From an uncultured bacterium (GTDB taxonomy: Bacteria > Myxococcota_A > Bradymonadia > Bradymonadales > Bradymonadaceae), in NCBI GenBank assembly GCA_937981985.1, contig CALJNB010000017.1, forward strand, positions 85,534-149,533: a stretch of DNA of 64,000 bases, written 5' to 3'. Shown one piece after another: positions 35,774 to 43,345 of this stretch. Position 1 is the first letter of the stretch, and every line of letters begins with the position of its first letter. The notes beneath the pieces were generated by a model. The model was not told the origin of the DNA. It made no database searches and saw only the letters and a list, made by a program, of their open reading frames with translations. Position numbers and translations under genes: made by a program.

Positions 35774-36769
35774 GTGACAATTGCAATCTTAGAACAATGG
35801 TTAAACATCGAATCGATTTCAGGCAATGAATCAGCTTTTCTGGAAGTCTTAGAAGATCACCTTTCCGAACGTGGTTTTCGATGCACACGACAACCGATCG
35901 GTGAGGCAAAGCGCTGGAATCTATTGGCCGTCGGTGAGGCCGAACCCACCTTTCTATATTCCACCCACGTTGACACGGTACCCCCATTTTTACCTGTAGT
36001 CGTCGAAGACGATCGCATCAAAGGTCGTGGCGCGTGTGACACCAAAGGCGGCATTTATGCGATGATCGAAGCGGGCGAAAAACTCAAATCAGAGGGGCAT
36101 CATGGCTTTGGATTTCTTTTTGTTGTCGGAGAAGAAGTAGACCACTGTGGGGCAAAAAAAGCGACCGCGATTGATATCGATGTTTCAAGAATCATCCTGT
36201 GTGAACCCACGATGAACCATGTCGTTTCCGCCCAAAAGGGCATGATTAAGTTGATTTTAAGTGCAAAGGGAATTGCGGGACATTCAGCTTACCCAGAAAA
36301 AGGTGAGTCGGCAGTCCATAAGCTACTGAACTTTCTAAATTCAATGGATCAACAGGTTTGGCCAACTCATGAAGAATTAGGACCAACAACTATTAATGTT
36401 GGAGTTATTGAAGGAGGAGTCGCTGCGAACGTATTTGCACCAAGTGCCCACGCCCAAGTACTCATTCGAGCCGTTTCAGACGTTCAACCGATGATCGACT
36501 TGCTTCAGAAGATGGCCGACGAATCGGGAGTTCAAATGGAAATACCTGCGAGCAACGATCCGGTTTTTTTCGACCCGCCCCCCGGCTTCCCGACGAAAGT
36601 GGTCGCGTTTAATACCGACGCGACCTATCTTGGACCTATGGCTCCAATATGGCTCGTCGGACCAGGAGATATTGAGGACGCGCATTCGGTTAACGAATAT
36701 ATAAGCTTCGCTCAAATCGATGCGGGAATTGAGACCTATTATAATCTTGGTTTAGCGGCACTCAAATGA
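35774..36769 (+). CDS. M20-family metallopeptidase/deacylase (ArgE/DapE-like)
   Basis: Product of 331 aa with the M20 dinuclear zinc ligands. YSTHVDTVPP has the first His and Asp. GRGACDTKGG has the bridging Asp, GEEVDHCGAK the catalytic Glu pair, LCEPT the next Glu, and EDAHSVNEY the final His. Such enzymes release an acyl or aminoacyl group from an amide (acetylornithine, succinyl-diaminopimelate, small peptides); the substrate is not resolved. GTG 35774 follows AAGGTGA. Its stop overlaps the PEGA lipoprotein start by 4 bases (ATGA), placing it as first gene of the SpoA operon. It is divergent from the kinase-PilZ gene with only 68 bp between. Confidence 0.88.
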   Translation: MTIAILEQWLNIESISGNESAFLEVLEDHLSERGFRCTRQPIGEAKRWNLLAVGEAEPTFLYSTHVDTVPPFLPVVVEDDRIKGRGACDTKGGIYAMIEAGEKLKSEGHHGFGFLFVVGEEVDHCGAKKATAIDIDVSRIILCEPTMNHVVSAQKGMIKLILSAKGIAGHSAYPEKGESAVHKLLNFLNSMDQQVWPTHEELGPTTINVGVIEGGVAANVFAPSAHAQVLIRAVSDVQPMIDLLQKMADESGVQMEIPASNDPVFFDPPPGFPTKVVAFNTDATYLGPMAPIWLVGPGDIEDAHSVNEYISFAQIDAGIETYYNLGLAALK

Positions 36770-37128
36770 AGATCGGACTTTTTATATCGTTAGCTCTATC
36801 GCTAAGCGCGTGTACAGCGATCCAAAAAATAAAAAAAAATGAAGCATCGGCCTACTTACACCTTGAGGTGAAGCCAAAAACCGCTATCGTTTACGTAGAT
36901 GAGCAACTATACGGCGAGATAAATACCTTCCGCGGGCAGACTGTAGGTTTGCGGCCTGGAAAACGACGCGTAGAAATTCGAGCAACAGGATTCGAAAGTG
37001 AGAGGTTTGATCTAATTCTCCATAGTGGAGAACAGGTAACGCTAACCCTGAAGCTCATTTCAAAATTAGAAGTTCAAGATAGTGAAACGACCGAAAAGAA
37101 GACTTTTTTAAAGAGACCGCATCGTTAA
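36766..37128 (+). CDS. PEGA-domain lipoprotein
   Basis: Product of 120 aa. The signal ends in LALSLSACTAI, an acceptable lipobox with Cys16. Residues about 28-95 form one PEGA domain (KPKTAIVYVDEQLYGE, LRPGKRRVEIRATGFES, ILHSGEQVTLTLKL), a small extracytoplasmic beta-sandwich module. PEGA domains are commonly attached to kinases or envelope proteins; here it stands alone. The start overlaps the peptidase gene (ATGA) and its stop overlaps the next gene (TAATG), so coexpression of all three is strongly indicated. Confidence 0.82.
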   Translation: MKIGLFISLALSLSACTAIQKIKKNEASAYLHLEVKPKTAIVYVDEQLYGEINTFRGQTVGLRPGKRRVEIRATGFESERFDLILHSGEQVTLTLKLISKLEVQDSETTEKKTFLKRPHR

Positions 37129-38393
37129 TGTTCCAAGTTGAGAAAAACTTACGGGCCTTCATTTCCGGCCTTCCTGATATTCAGAATATCGTCACAGATC
37201 CCAATTCCACAGGTCTAGTTATCGGGCCTAGAGGCGAATGGTCCTATGAAAAATTGGGGCGACTGCGGTCTGATAAAGCGGCATTAGCGCCCGAAATTGT
37301 TGAAAAAATTGCGGGGTTATTGACCAGAGAAATCAACTTTTGTGGGGAATGGATGGTGCACTGCCATCTAGGGGTTCAAGGGTATATCGTAGTTTTCGAA
37401 CGACGACCTACAGCGATCTTAGAACGGATGTCCCACCGAATTTTGAGAAAACTAACCGAGTCAGTGCGCCACCAAGGTGATGGCCTATTATTAGGCCCAT
37501 CCGGAGCGAGCAAAAGCTCGATTCTATGCTGGCTTGCAGGACAAACTAACGATGAGCCTTTGCTTCTCGTCTCCGAAATTCCACCCTCTTCATTACCCGG
37601 AAAACACGTAAGACACGTCTTTCCGCCGAAGAACGACGATCGGCGTTCGTTCGAACGTTTGCTTCGTATTTCACCCGTCATTTTTTGGGATAAAGTAAGG
37701 TCTCGTTCTGACTTGGAAACCTTACTCATCAACACGAAAGCAAACAAGCGCTGGTTTACAATCGATATCGCTCTCGAGAAACCGACCCAAATGGCGTCCG
37801 AATTTAGTCTTCAATTTGATCGTCTCCTTGAATGGGGGCGAGACACAAACCTAAATCTCAAGACCATCTTCTCTATCTCCCAATCGTCAATTGGTCGTCC
37901 AGAGCCTCAATCTATTCTGAAACGCGTAAATGGCGAGTGGAAGGAATCCTTCAGAAAAGACGATTCATTTCTAAATGCCTTCAAAAAAATAGCTCCTGTA
38001 GATGTGCCACCTGACGCCATTCAAAAAATGGAAGAACGCACGAAATCGTTTCAAAACCACACCGGTATTATTTCTCAAGAGGCCCTAAATATACTTACTC
38101 AGTCGGGAAAAAATCTCCCAGAAGTAACGCGACAGTATTCTGGGACCGATGTTAGTGCCATGGAGGATTTGCGTTCCACGACACATATTAATTCCTCGGA
38201 CATATTGGAAGAAGCACAGCGACACAAATTGCCGAATATAGTAGACATTACGATTGAGACCTCTTCGGATGAGATTCTAGAAATCGAGAAAATGACTCTC
38301 GCCGAGACCTATTCTAATGTCGATGATAGCCAAGAAGTCACAGGTATTCAGCACCTGCCTGGCGATCAGACAGACCCGACGATAGAACAATGA
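37128..38393 (+). CDS. Degenerate PilT/GspE/CpaF-type secretion ATPase
   Basis: Product of 421 aa. Residues 1-250 follow the type II/IV secretion ATPase layout: an N-terminal domain with the phrase VVFERRPTAILE, a P-loop LLLGPSGASKSSILCWLAG aligning to GPTGSGKST of PilT, and a Walker B equivalent SPVIFWDKVRSRSDLETLL aligning to DPDVILVGEMRDLET. Both motifs are damaged: GSGK reads GASK and the catalytic acidic pair reads DK. The Asp-box and His-box are not recognisable. ATP hydrolysis is therefore doubtful, and a pseudo-ATPase scaffold is likely. The C-terminal 150 residues are acidic and probably disordered. Overlaps on both sides tie it to the PEGA and SpoA genes. Confidence 0.68.
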   Translation: MFQVEKNLRAFISGLPDIQNIVTDPNSTGLVIGPRGEWSYEKLGRLRSDKAALAPEIVEKIAGLLTREINFCGEWMVHCHLGVQGYIVVFERRPTAILERMSHRILRKLTESVRHQGDGLLLGPSGASKSSILCWLAGQTNDEPLLLVSEIPPSSLPGKHVRHVFPPKNDDRRSFERLLRISPVIFWDKVRSRSDLETLLINTKANKRWFTIDIALEKPTQMASEFSLQFDRLLEWGRDTNLNLKTIFSISQSSIGRPEPQSILKRVNGEWKESFRKDDSFLNAFKKIAPVDVPPDAIQKMEERTKSFQNHTGIISQEALNILTQSGKNLPEVTRQYSGTDVSAMEDLRSTTHINSSDILEEAQRHKLPNIVDITIETSSDEILEIEKMTLAETYSNVDDSQEVTGIQHLPGDQTDPTIEQ

Positions 38394-38518
38394 ATGAACC
38401 CCAAAGATTCTTATCGATTCGAATAGCGGGTAATACGCAAAATCCTGCTATAAATATGATGAAAGAAATGAACGCTGCAAAGAAGCCTACCCTGAAGAAG
38501 ATCATGCGCCATGAATAA
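38390..38518 (+). CDS. Possible 42-aa overlapping small gene
   Basis: ATG 38390 overlaps the ATPase stop by 4 bases and the frame runs to TAA 38518, overlapping the SpoA gene start by 8 bases. It would encode 42 residues with a basic C-terminus (AKKPTLKKIMRHE). It exactly bridges the only gap in an otherwise gapless operon, which is the pattern of translational coupling. No known peptide family is recognised and an independent ribosome site is weak, so it could simply be the coupling leader for the SpoA gene. Confidence 0.35.
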   Translation: MNEPQRFLSIRIAGNTQNPAINMMKEMNAAKKPTLKKIMRHE

Positions 38519-39542
38519 GCCTTTGATTTTTGAAGAAATTGCGATGTTCGATCATCACGCAATATTAACTCAGAACACTATTTCAAATTTGTTTCGCGAA
38601 GAACATGCCACAAAAATATCTCGCACTCTTCGGGAGTGGCTACATCTTGAAGATCAACCCGAGTCGATTTCAATTTCATTCAGCGGTCTAAGCAACGCTG
38701 TAAAGAAAACCAATCTTATTGCTGCTTTCTCGGTCCCCGAATCTGAATCACTTGGTGGCATTTCGATAGCAACCTTTTTTGCAAACCACATGGTCAACCT
38801 TGCGACAAAAAGTGATGTAAATGGTCCGTCCGATTTTGATCGCGGTTTTTTAGGAATTCTCTTTGCTGATATCGCTGACGATTTATTTGCGTCATTCTTT
38901 CCCGGAACTCGACTTTTCCTAGATTCGGAGAAGCTAAAGGAAGCAGAACTAGCGCAAGAGAATTATGTTTTTGTGTTTAAGTTATGCATCAAACAACGAA
39001 CGGACCATATCTTTCTACATCTTCCTGCCGACTGGATGATTCGGAGTCCGGACGGCCGACCCCAATCAAATCGTGACCTAAATTTGCGCTTTCCTGTTAT
39101 CGCTGGAACCGTACCGGCGAATACAGAAATGATTACCGAGTGCGCGCCCGGTGACGTGTTGATTCCCGATCACGCGATTCAAACACAGGAAATTTCTCGG
39201 ACTTATTCACGCGCGCAAGTAAGGATAAGTGACCGCGCTGTTGTCGACATTGAACTTACTTTTAAAGATGACCAATGGTGTTGTACCTTTTTAGAGAAGG
39301 ACTTTTCGACCCGATCGACAACACTCCTTGTAGACGAGTCCGAACCCCGAATTAATATCTTAGCGGGAAACATTGAAATCGCGATCGAAGAACTTTCGAA
39401 AATACGAGCAGGTCACGCGATCACTTTGGATCGAGCTGTCCATGAAGACGTTGATTTGGAGTATGACGGGAAGGTTTTTGCCAAAGGAGAGCTGGTTGAT
39501 ATCAGCGGTCAATTAGGGGTAAGAATCGTCAATCGCGTCTAA
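38511..39542 (+). CDS. SpoA-domain protein (FliN/FliM/SctQ-like)
   Basis: Product of 343 aa whose last 70 residues match the SpoA domain of switch and type III sorting-platform proteins. The match runs through NIEIAIEELSKIRAGHAITL, a DVDLEYDGKVFAKGELVDI block and a final GQLGVRIVNRV, in line with FliN (MTIKELLRLTQGS, NGYLIAQGEVVVV, KYGVRIT). The N-terminal 230 residues are not clearly FliM-like but have the size of a SctQ/FliM N-terminal half. In flagella and injectisomes such proteins build the cytoplasmic ring. No flagellar, chemotaxis or other type III gene is in the window; instead it follows a degenerate secretion ATPase, so its partner complex is unknown. Confidence 0.75.
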   Translation: MNKPLIFEEIAMFDHHAILTQNTISNLFREEHATKISRTLREWLHLEDQPESISISFSGLSNAVKKTNLIAAFSVPESESLGGISIATFFANHMVNLATKSDVNGPSDFDRGFLGILFADIADDLFASFFPGTRLFLDSEKLKEAELAQENYVFVFKLCIKQRTDHIFLHLPADWMIRSPDGRPQSNRDLNLRFPVIAGTVPANTEMITECAPGDVLIPDHAIQTQEISRTYSRAQVRISDRAVVDIELTFKDDQWCCTFLEKDFSTRSTTLLVDESEPRINILAGNIEIAIEELSKIRAGHAITLDRAVHEDVDLEYDGKVFAKGELVDISGQLGVRIVNRV

Positions 39543-39632
39543 TTCTAACGTCGACAACAATACTCCCTTTACTATCTAAACTTTGATCTCATATTGTAGC
39601 GGTACACCCAAGACTTTTAGGAAGGAACGCAC

Positions 39633-40292
39633 TTGGAAAACCACGAACCCACATTACATCTCATCTCTTTTGATATCTGTCCTTATGCAGAACGGTCACG
39701 AATCGTTCTCGAAGAAAAGGAGCTCCCATACAAGTTAACAATGATCGATCTATCGAACAAACCCGATTGGTTTTTGGATATTTCGCCGAGAGGAAAGGTT
39801 CCCGTTCTTCTAGTCGACGACAAAGCGATTTTCGAATCGATGGTAATCAACGAATTTTTAGATGAAGCTTTCGAAGGCGCCTCTCTTTTGTCAGACGACG
39901 TCGTCGACAGAGCGATCGCTCGATCTTGGATTGTCTACGCAAATGATGTTCTATTAACCGCGTACTCAAGGGTTTGGTATTCTAAAAAAGATGATACTGA
40001 AAAACTCGAACGGGGTAAGAAAGATGTCGTGACAGCACTGACGGCGATAGAAAAACATCTCGCTTCTCGTGAAGAAGGTCCCTATTTCTTGGCCGACACT
40101 TTTGGACTCGTCGACGCTGTTTACGCGCCGGTCATCACTCGCCTTAAGGCAAGCCGTAAAGTCTTTGGTGATTTTGATAAAGGATTTGAACTTTGGGAAA
40201 AATACGCAAAATTGGTCTTAGGCGAAGACTCAGTCCAAGCAGCTCAAGCCGAAGATCTCACGCAAAAATTTGTCACTTACTTAGAAAAGTAA
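39633..40292 (+). CDS. Glutathione S-transferase family protein
   Basis: Product of 219 aa with a thioredoxin-like N-terminal domain (SFDICPYAERSRIVLEEK, then SPRGKVPVLLVDDKAIFES with the cis-Pro and the ES glutathione-contact pair) and an all-helical C-terminal domain. The Cys in DICPYAER sits where omega- and beta-class enzymes have a catalytic Cys, suggesting thiol-transferase or dehalogenase-like chemistry rather than classical conjugation. TTG 39633 is the start, with GAAGGAA 5-6 bases before it. The gene ends 2 bases from the convergent acyl-CoA-binding protein gene. Confidence 0.88.
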   Translation: MENHEPTLHLISFDICPYAERSRIVLEEKELPYKLTMIDLSNKPDWFLDISPRGKVPVLLVDDKAIFESMVINEFLDEAFEGASLLSDDVVDRAIARSWIVYANDVLLTAYSRVWYSKKDDTEKLERGKKDVVTALTAIEKHLASREEGPYFLADTFGLVDAVYAPVITRLKASRKVFGDFDKGFELWEKYAKLVLGEDSVQAAQAEDLTQKFVTYLEK

Positions 40293-40294
40293 AA

Positions 40295-40549
40295 TCAGGT
40301 AAGTGATGTTACCAGGTCGATATACGATTGTTGGGCCTCATCCTGTGATTTCCCTTTAAGTCCGGCCCAAGCATCAAACTTTGCGCGTTTGACGGGGCTC
40401 GTAAAACCAGGACGCTTACCGCTCGCATCCCCATGGGTGCCCTGCTTATAAAGGGCGTATAACTTTAACAATACGTCGTTGTCGGGGCTTTCGCTAAGGT
40501 TTTGAACGTCTTCGGCGGCCTTTTTAAATTCTGTATTCAAATCTGACAT
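40295..40549 (-). CDS. Acyl-CoA-binding protein (ACBP)
   Basis: A complete 84-aa four-helix ACBP. YALYKQGTHGD is the ligand-contact block, RPGFTSPVKRAKFDAWAGLK holds the conserved Lys and Trp, and GKSQDEAQQSYIDLV is the last helix. ACBP binds long-chain acyl-CoA esters and is mostly eukaryotic, with scattered occurrences in bacteria. AAGGA lies 7 bases before the ATG. A consensus TATAAT on the same strand at 40609-40614 is a possible -10 element, and an FNR-type box lies further upstream. It fits the acyl-CoA ligase and dehydrogenase genes. Confidence 0.93.
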   Translation of the reverse strand: MSDLNTEFKKAAEDVQNLSESPDNDVLLKLYALYKQGTHGDASGKRPGFTSPVKRAKFDAWAGLKGKSQDEAQQSYIDLVTSLT

Positions 40550-40645
40550 TTGTATTCCTTCTCGTAGGTTTAAAAATTTATGAACTTTAAGGACCCCATG
40601 CTAAAAAGATTATAAAAATTTGTAAACGCGTGAGTTTATAAGCTG

Positions 40646-40659
40646 TTGATTTTGATCAA
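40646..40659. promoter_or_regulatory. FNR/Crp-type operator
   Basis: TTGAT, four bases, ATCAA at 40646-40659 is an exact match to the FNR/Anr consensus. It lies in the 234-bp divergent region between the acyl-CoA-binding protein gene (start 97 bases away) and the unknown gene at 40784 (125 bases away). Centre-to-start distance from the TATAAT at 40609-40614 is about 50, not the ideal 41.5 or 61.5. No FNR-family gene is in the window. Confidence 0.5.
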
Positions 40660-40783
40660 TTCGTTTCTCAAAACAATCCGCAACTGATCATTTTCCAGGT
40701 CGAAAAGGCCACGTCAGCTATTGCAGAAGACAAAATAATTACCGACCTATTGGGGGGCGGCTTTTTTCCGGCAGGAGAGAACA

Positions 40784-41887
40784 TTGAAAAATATCGAGAA
40801 TTGGACGCATCAAAACCGATGCGAATGTAAATTGCCAGTACCTTTTGACGAATCTATCCCTTATCAAGTTTTAGAATGCTTGCGTGAACTTACCGTTTTC
40901 CGAGAAGCGCAACAAAGTCCAGAACATCGCTTCAAACTACTTTCGAAAATCGGAGTCGATGCGAATATTTTTCAATCAGCGCACTTCTCCTCTTTCGGAT
41001 TTCCGCATGTTTTAGAACACGCGACCTTAGATTTCGATGACCTCGTGGAATGGAAGAATTTTATCGAATCACGAACACTTGTACTTAACCACTGGGTTTT
41101 TGAGTGCTTGGAAAACGCGCATCTAGATATTTTCGTTGTTGAGAGAAACGGTTCAGGCGTTCAGGTTTGTAGTCTTTTGACGGGTAAACGCGCGCCCCTT
41201 CACCTGAGCTTTTTCGACGTTCCGTTAAGCAAAGACGACTACTTTATTGGGCGTCTCTTTGAGACTGCTGACGTCAACTTTGTAACCTTTCCTTTTTTAT
41301 TATCGAAAGAAGATGCGATCGGCCAAGCAACACAGATTCAAAACATTTACGCCAAATTGGATCAGAAGTTAACGCTCAAGAGTTTTATGAAAACATTAGG
41401 TAGCGTTCCGATGCTGTCTTTCATGGTAGAAGAATTCAACGCCCTTCTTGAGGCCGATGTTTCTCTATCCAAATTGAGTCACCAGAACCTCAACGCGTTA
41501 CAAAAGGAGTTCGCCTCTCTTTCCAAACAAGTGGAGAATGTAGAACGTTGTACTTTCGAGGGTTTCACCTCTCAAGGTTGGATGTACGCTTTTGCGCCGC
41601 GCGCACTGCCAGAGCTTCACATTTATTTCGACGCCAATGCACGTCAGATGATGCTGGACGGGGGTTCTTTTAAATCAACAAAAGGATGCCTTTCGCTTTA
41701 TTGGTTACCAAAGGATGCGGTTGGATATTCAAGCTTAATAGGGACTCCGAATTGGTGCGTGGCCTTAACACGACGCGGTTTGAATATGGTAGCCGAAGAT
41801 CCGAAAAATTCAGACGCACAAATTTTGGTTCAAATTATCAAACGGATCAAAAAGGAACTTACAACCCAGTATGACGTAGCTGCATAG
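40784..41887 (+). CDS. Unknown cytoplasmic protein, 367 aa
   Basis: TTG 40784 follows AGGAGA at 40773-40778. The product has no signal peptide or membrane segment. It starts with a Cys-containing segment (NRCECKLPVPFDESIPY) and has a mixed alpha/beta character; no motif I know is visible. A short coiled-coil-like helix lies around residues 230-250 (LNALQKEFASLSKQVENV). It is followed after 9 bases by another unknown gene, and its upstream region carries the FNR-type box. I cannot propose a function. Confidence 0.55.
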   Translation: MKNIENWTHQNRCECKLPVPFDESIPYQVLECLRELTVFREAQQSPEHRFKLLSKIGVDANIFQSAHFSSFGFPHVLEHATLDFDDLVEWKNFIESRTLVLNHWVFECLENAHLDIFVVERNGSGVQVCSLLTGKRAPLHLSFFDVPLSKDDYFIGRLFETADVNFVTFPFLLSKEDAIGQATQIQNIYAKLDQKLTLKSFMKTLGSVPMLSFMVEEFNALLEADVSLSKLSHQNLNALQKEFASLSKQVENVERCTFEGFTSQGWMYAFAPRALPELHIYFDANARQMMLDGGSFKSTKGCLSLYWLPKDAVGYSSLIGTPNWCVALTRRGLNMVAEDPKNSDAQILVQIIKRIKKELTTQYDVAA

Positions 41888-41896
41888 GAGAAATTT

Positions 41897-42334
41897 ATGG
41901 CTTATAAAAATCCAAATAGAAAATCACCGACCCGAGGATCGATTCGCTTTCCAAACCATCTAAAATGGGAAGTTCACATGGTACGAAGTATCGATAGAGA
42001 AAACCAACTTAGACTCGCCTTAACCATTGCGAAACCAAAGGAACGCGTGACGCTAGAATTACGCCCCATTCCGGATGCTAATTCTCGTATCGAAAAGTCC
42101 GCGGAAATAATCGAACAACATGTTCTCGAAGACACACCATGGTACGCGAAACCGGAGGTTATCGTCGTGGAAGAAATCGCACTGCTTGAGTGCTTGGAGG
42201 AACTGGGAACAATGCCGGATGTTGAGTTCGAAATGTCGGTGAGTCGAAACCGATTCGCCACCTCACAAAAACATTATGAGTCGTTGGTTAAGACTCAACC
42301 CTTATGGATGAATTTGAAAAAGAGTTCGGGCTGA
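41897..42334 (+). CDS. Unknown basic protein, 145 aa
   Basis: Begins 9 bases after the preceding unknown gene, with AGGAGAAA just before the ATG, so the two are one operon. The N-terminus is Lys/Arg-rich (YKNPNRKSPTRGSIRF) and the next segment resembles a small beta domain. The middle has Glu-rich helices (EIIEQHVLEDTPWYAKPEV). The start MAYKNPNRKSPTRGSIR could suit a nucleic-acid or PilZ-like fold, but the pattern is too weak to claim. The gene ends at a hairpin shared with the convergent mscS gene. Confidence 0.5.
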   Translation: MAYKNPNRKSPTRGSIRFPNHLKWEVHMVRSIDRENQLRLALTIAKPKERVTLELRPIPDANSRIEKSAEIIEQHVLEDTPWYAKPEVIVVEEIALLECLEELGTMPDVEFEMSVSRNRFATSQKHYESLVKTQPLWMNLKKSSG

Positions 42335-42336
42335 AG

Positions 42337-42355
42337 TAGCCAATCGTATTGGCTA
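42337..42355. terminator. Bidirectional hairpin between convergent genes
   Basis: TAGCCAAT and ATTGGCTA pair perfectly (8 bp) around CGT at 42337-42355. The plus side is followed by TATTT. The hairpin begins 3 bases after one stop and includes the stop of mscS. T runs are short on both sides, so termination efficiency is uncertain. Confidence 0.5.
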
Positions 42356-43165
42356 TATTTGGCGACGCGTCGGAGCTGACAATTCCACGCCTTCATCTCT
42401 AAAAGATTTTTGCAACGCTTCGGTCAATGCGAACAGAGCGTCCTCACGCTTCGCGGGATCGCAAGCACCTTCTACTTGCACTTTGATTCCCGCCTCGTCG
42501 AACTCCAAACATTGAAGAACAGGTGCAGGTTTTTCCAAGATTAGGTCTAAAGCAGAGGCACTTTTGACCGCCACCTTTCTTACGTGTTCAATATCCTCAT
42601 CGGACTTCAACCAAAATTTCACTTCCACATCAACATAGGGCTTTCGACTATAGTTGATAATTTTATTGCCGGTAATTTCTGAATTCGGGAAAATAACCGT
42701 TTCGTTATCCAAAGTTACAATGACGGTGTTGAATAATTGCACATCTTCGACGACGCCTTGAACTTCCTGGACCTCGACAAAATCGTTATCGGAGAAAGGT
42801 CGGAAAATAATCAGGACTACGCCGGCGGCAAGATTGCGCAACGATCCTTCCATCGCCAATCCAATCGCAAGTCCAGCAGCACCGAGAGCGGCCAAAAGAG
42901 ATGAGGTATCAATTCCGACCTGTTTTATCGCAGCAAAAGCGATAAAAACTATGAGGACGTAGTAGACGATATTGGAAACAAACTTAGTTAATAGCTCGTC
43001 AAATTTTGCCCGCTCCAAGGCAGACATAATGAGACGCCGCGCTGTTTTGGCGATGTAGATCCCGATAACAAGAATGAGAACCGCGCCAACAATACTTCCA
43101 CCAAACTTCGTTAATAATTCGCCGATTCGATCTGCATCTGTAAAATATCCCAGTAAATCTTCCAT
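42353..43165 (-). CDS. mscS: Small-conductance mechanosensitive channel (MscS family)
   Basis: Inner-membrane channel of 270 aa that releases solutes under hypo-osmotic stress. Three membrane segments are visible (about 20-42, 62-82 and 92-125). The pore helix has LGAAGLAIGLAMEGSLRNLA with the Gly/Ala packing pattern, followed by AGVVLIIFRPFSDNDFVEV at the start of the cytoplasmic beta domain and VIFPNSEITGNKIINYSR. Length and layout match E. coli MscS. GGAG lies 6 bases before the ATG. It is divergent from the DUF87-type ATPase gene. Confidence 0.94.
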   Translation of the reverse strand: MEDLLGYFTDADRIGELLTKFGGSIVGAVLILVIGIYIAKTARRLIMSALERAKFDELLTKFVSNIVYYVLIVFIAFAAIKQVGIDTSSLLAALGAAGLAIGLAMEGSLRNLAAGVVLIIFRPFSDNDFVEVQEVQGVVEDVQLFNTVIVTLDNETVIFPNSEITGNKIINYSRKPYVDVEVKFWLKSDEDIEHVRKVAVKSASALDLILEKPAPVLQCLEFDEAGIKVQVEGACDPAKREDALFALTEALQKSFRDEGVELSAPTRRQI

Positions 43166-43345
43166 CGTTATCTCCGTAAAAAATCTGCCACACCAATAGC
43201 ATTACTCTTCTACACTGTGAAGCGGTCCACAGAACATGACTCTGTTTCAATTTGCACCTAGACAACATCGAACTCACTTAAAATTTGCAGGTGCAATCTC
43301 ACAATAGGTGCATTAGGTTTCACAGACCTAAAGAAGGATTTAAAA

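Noticed and set aside
35706-35987. A 94-residue N-terminal extension of the kinase-PilZ protein.
   Set aside because: It runs antisense through the start of the M20 gene, has no ribosome site and looks unlike protein; ATG 35705 begins the real sequence.
38338-38562. A hydrophobic 74-codon minus-strand frame under the ATPase/SpoA junction.
   Set aside because: It is antisense to two better-supported coding frames and has no ribosome site; hydrophobicity arises from the complementary A-rich codons.
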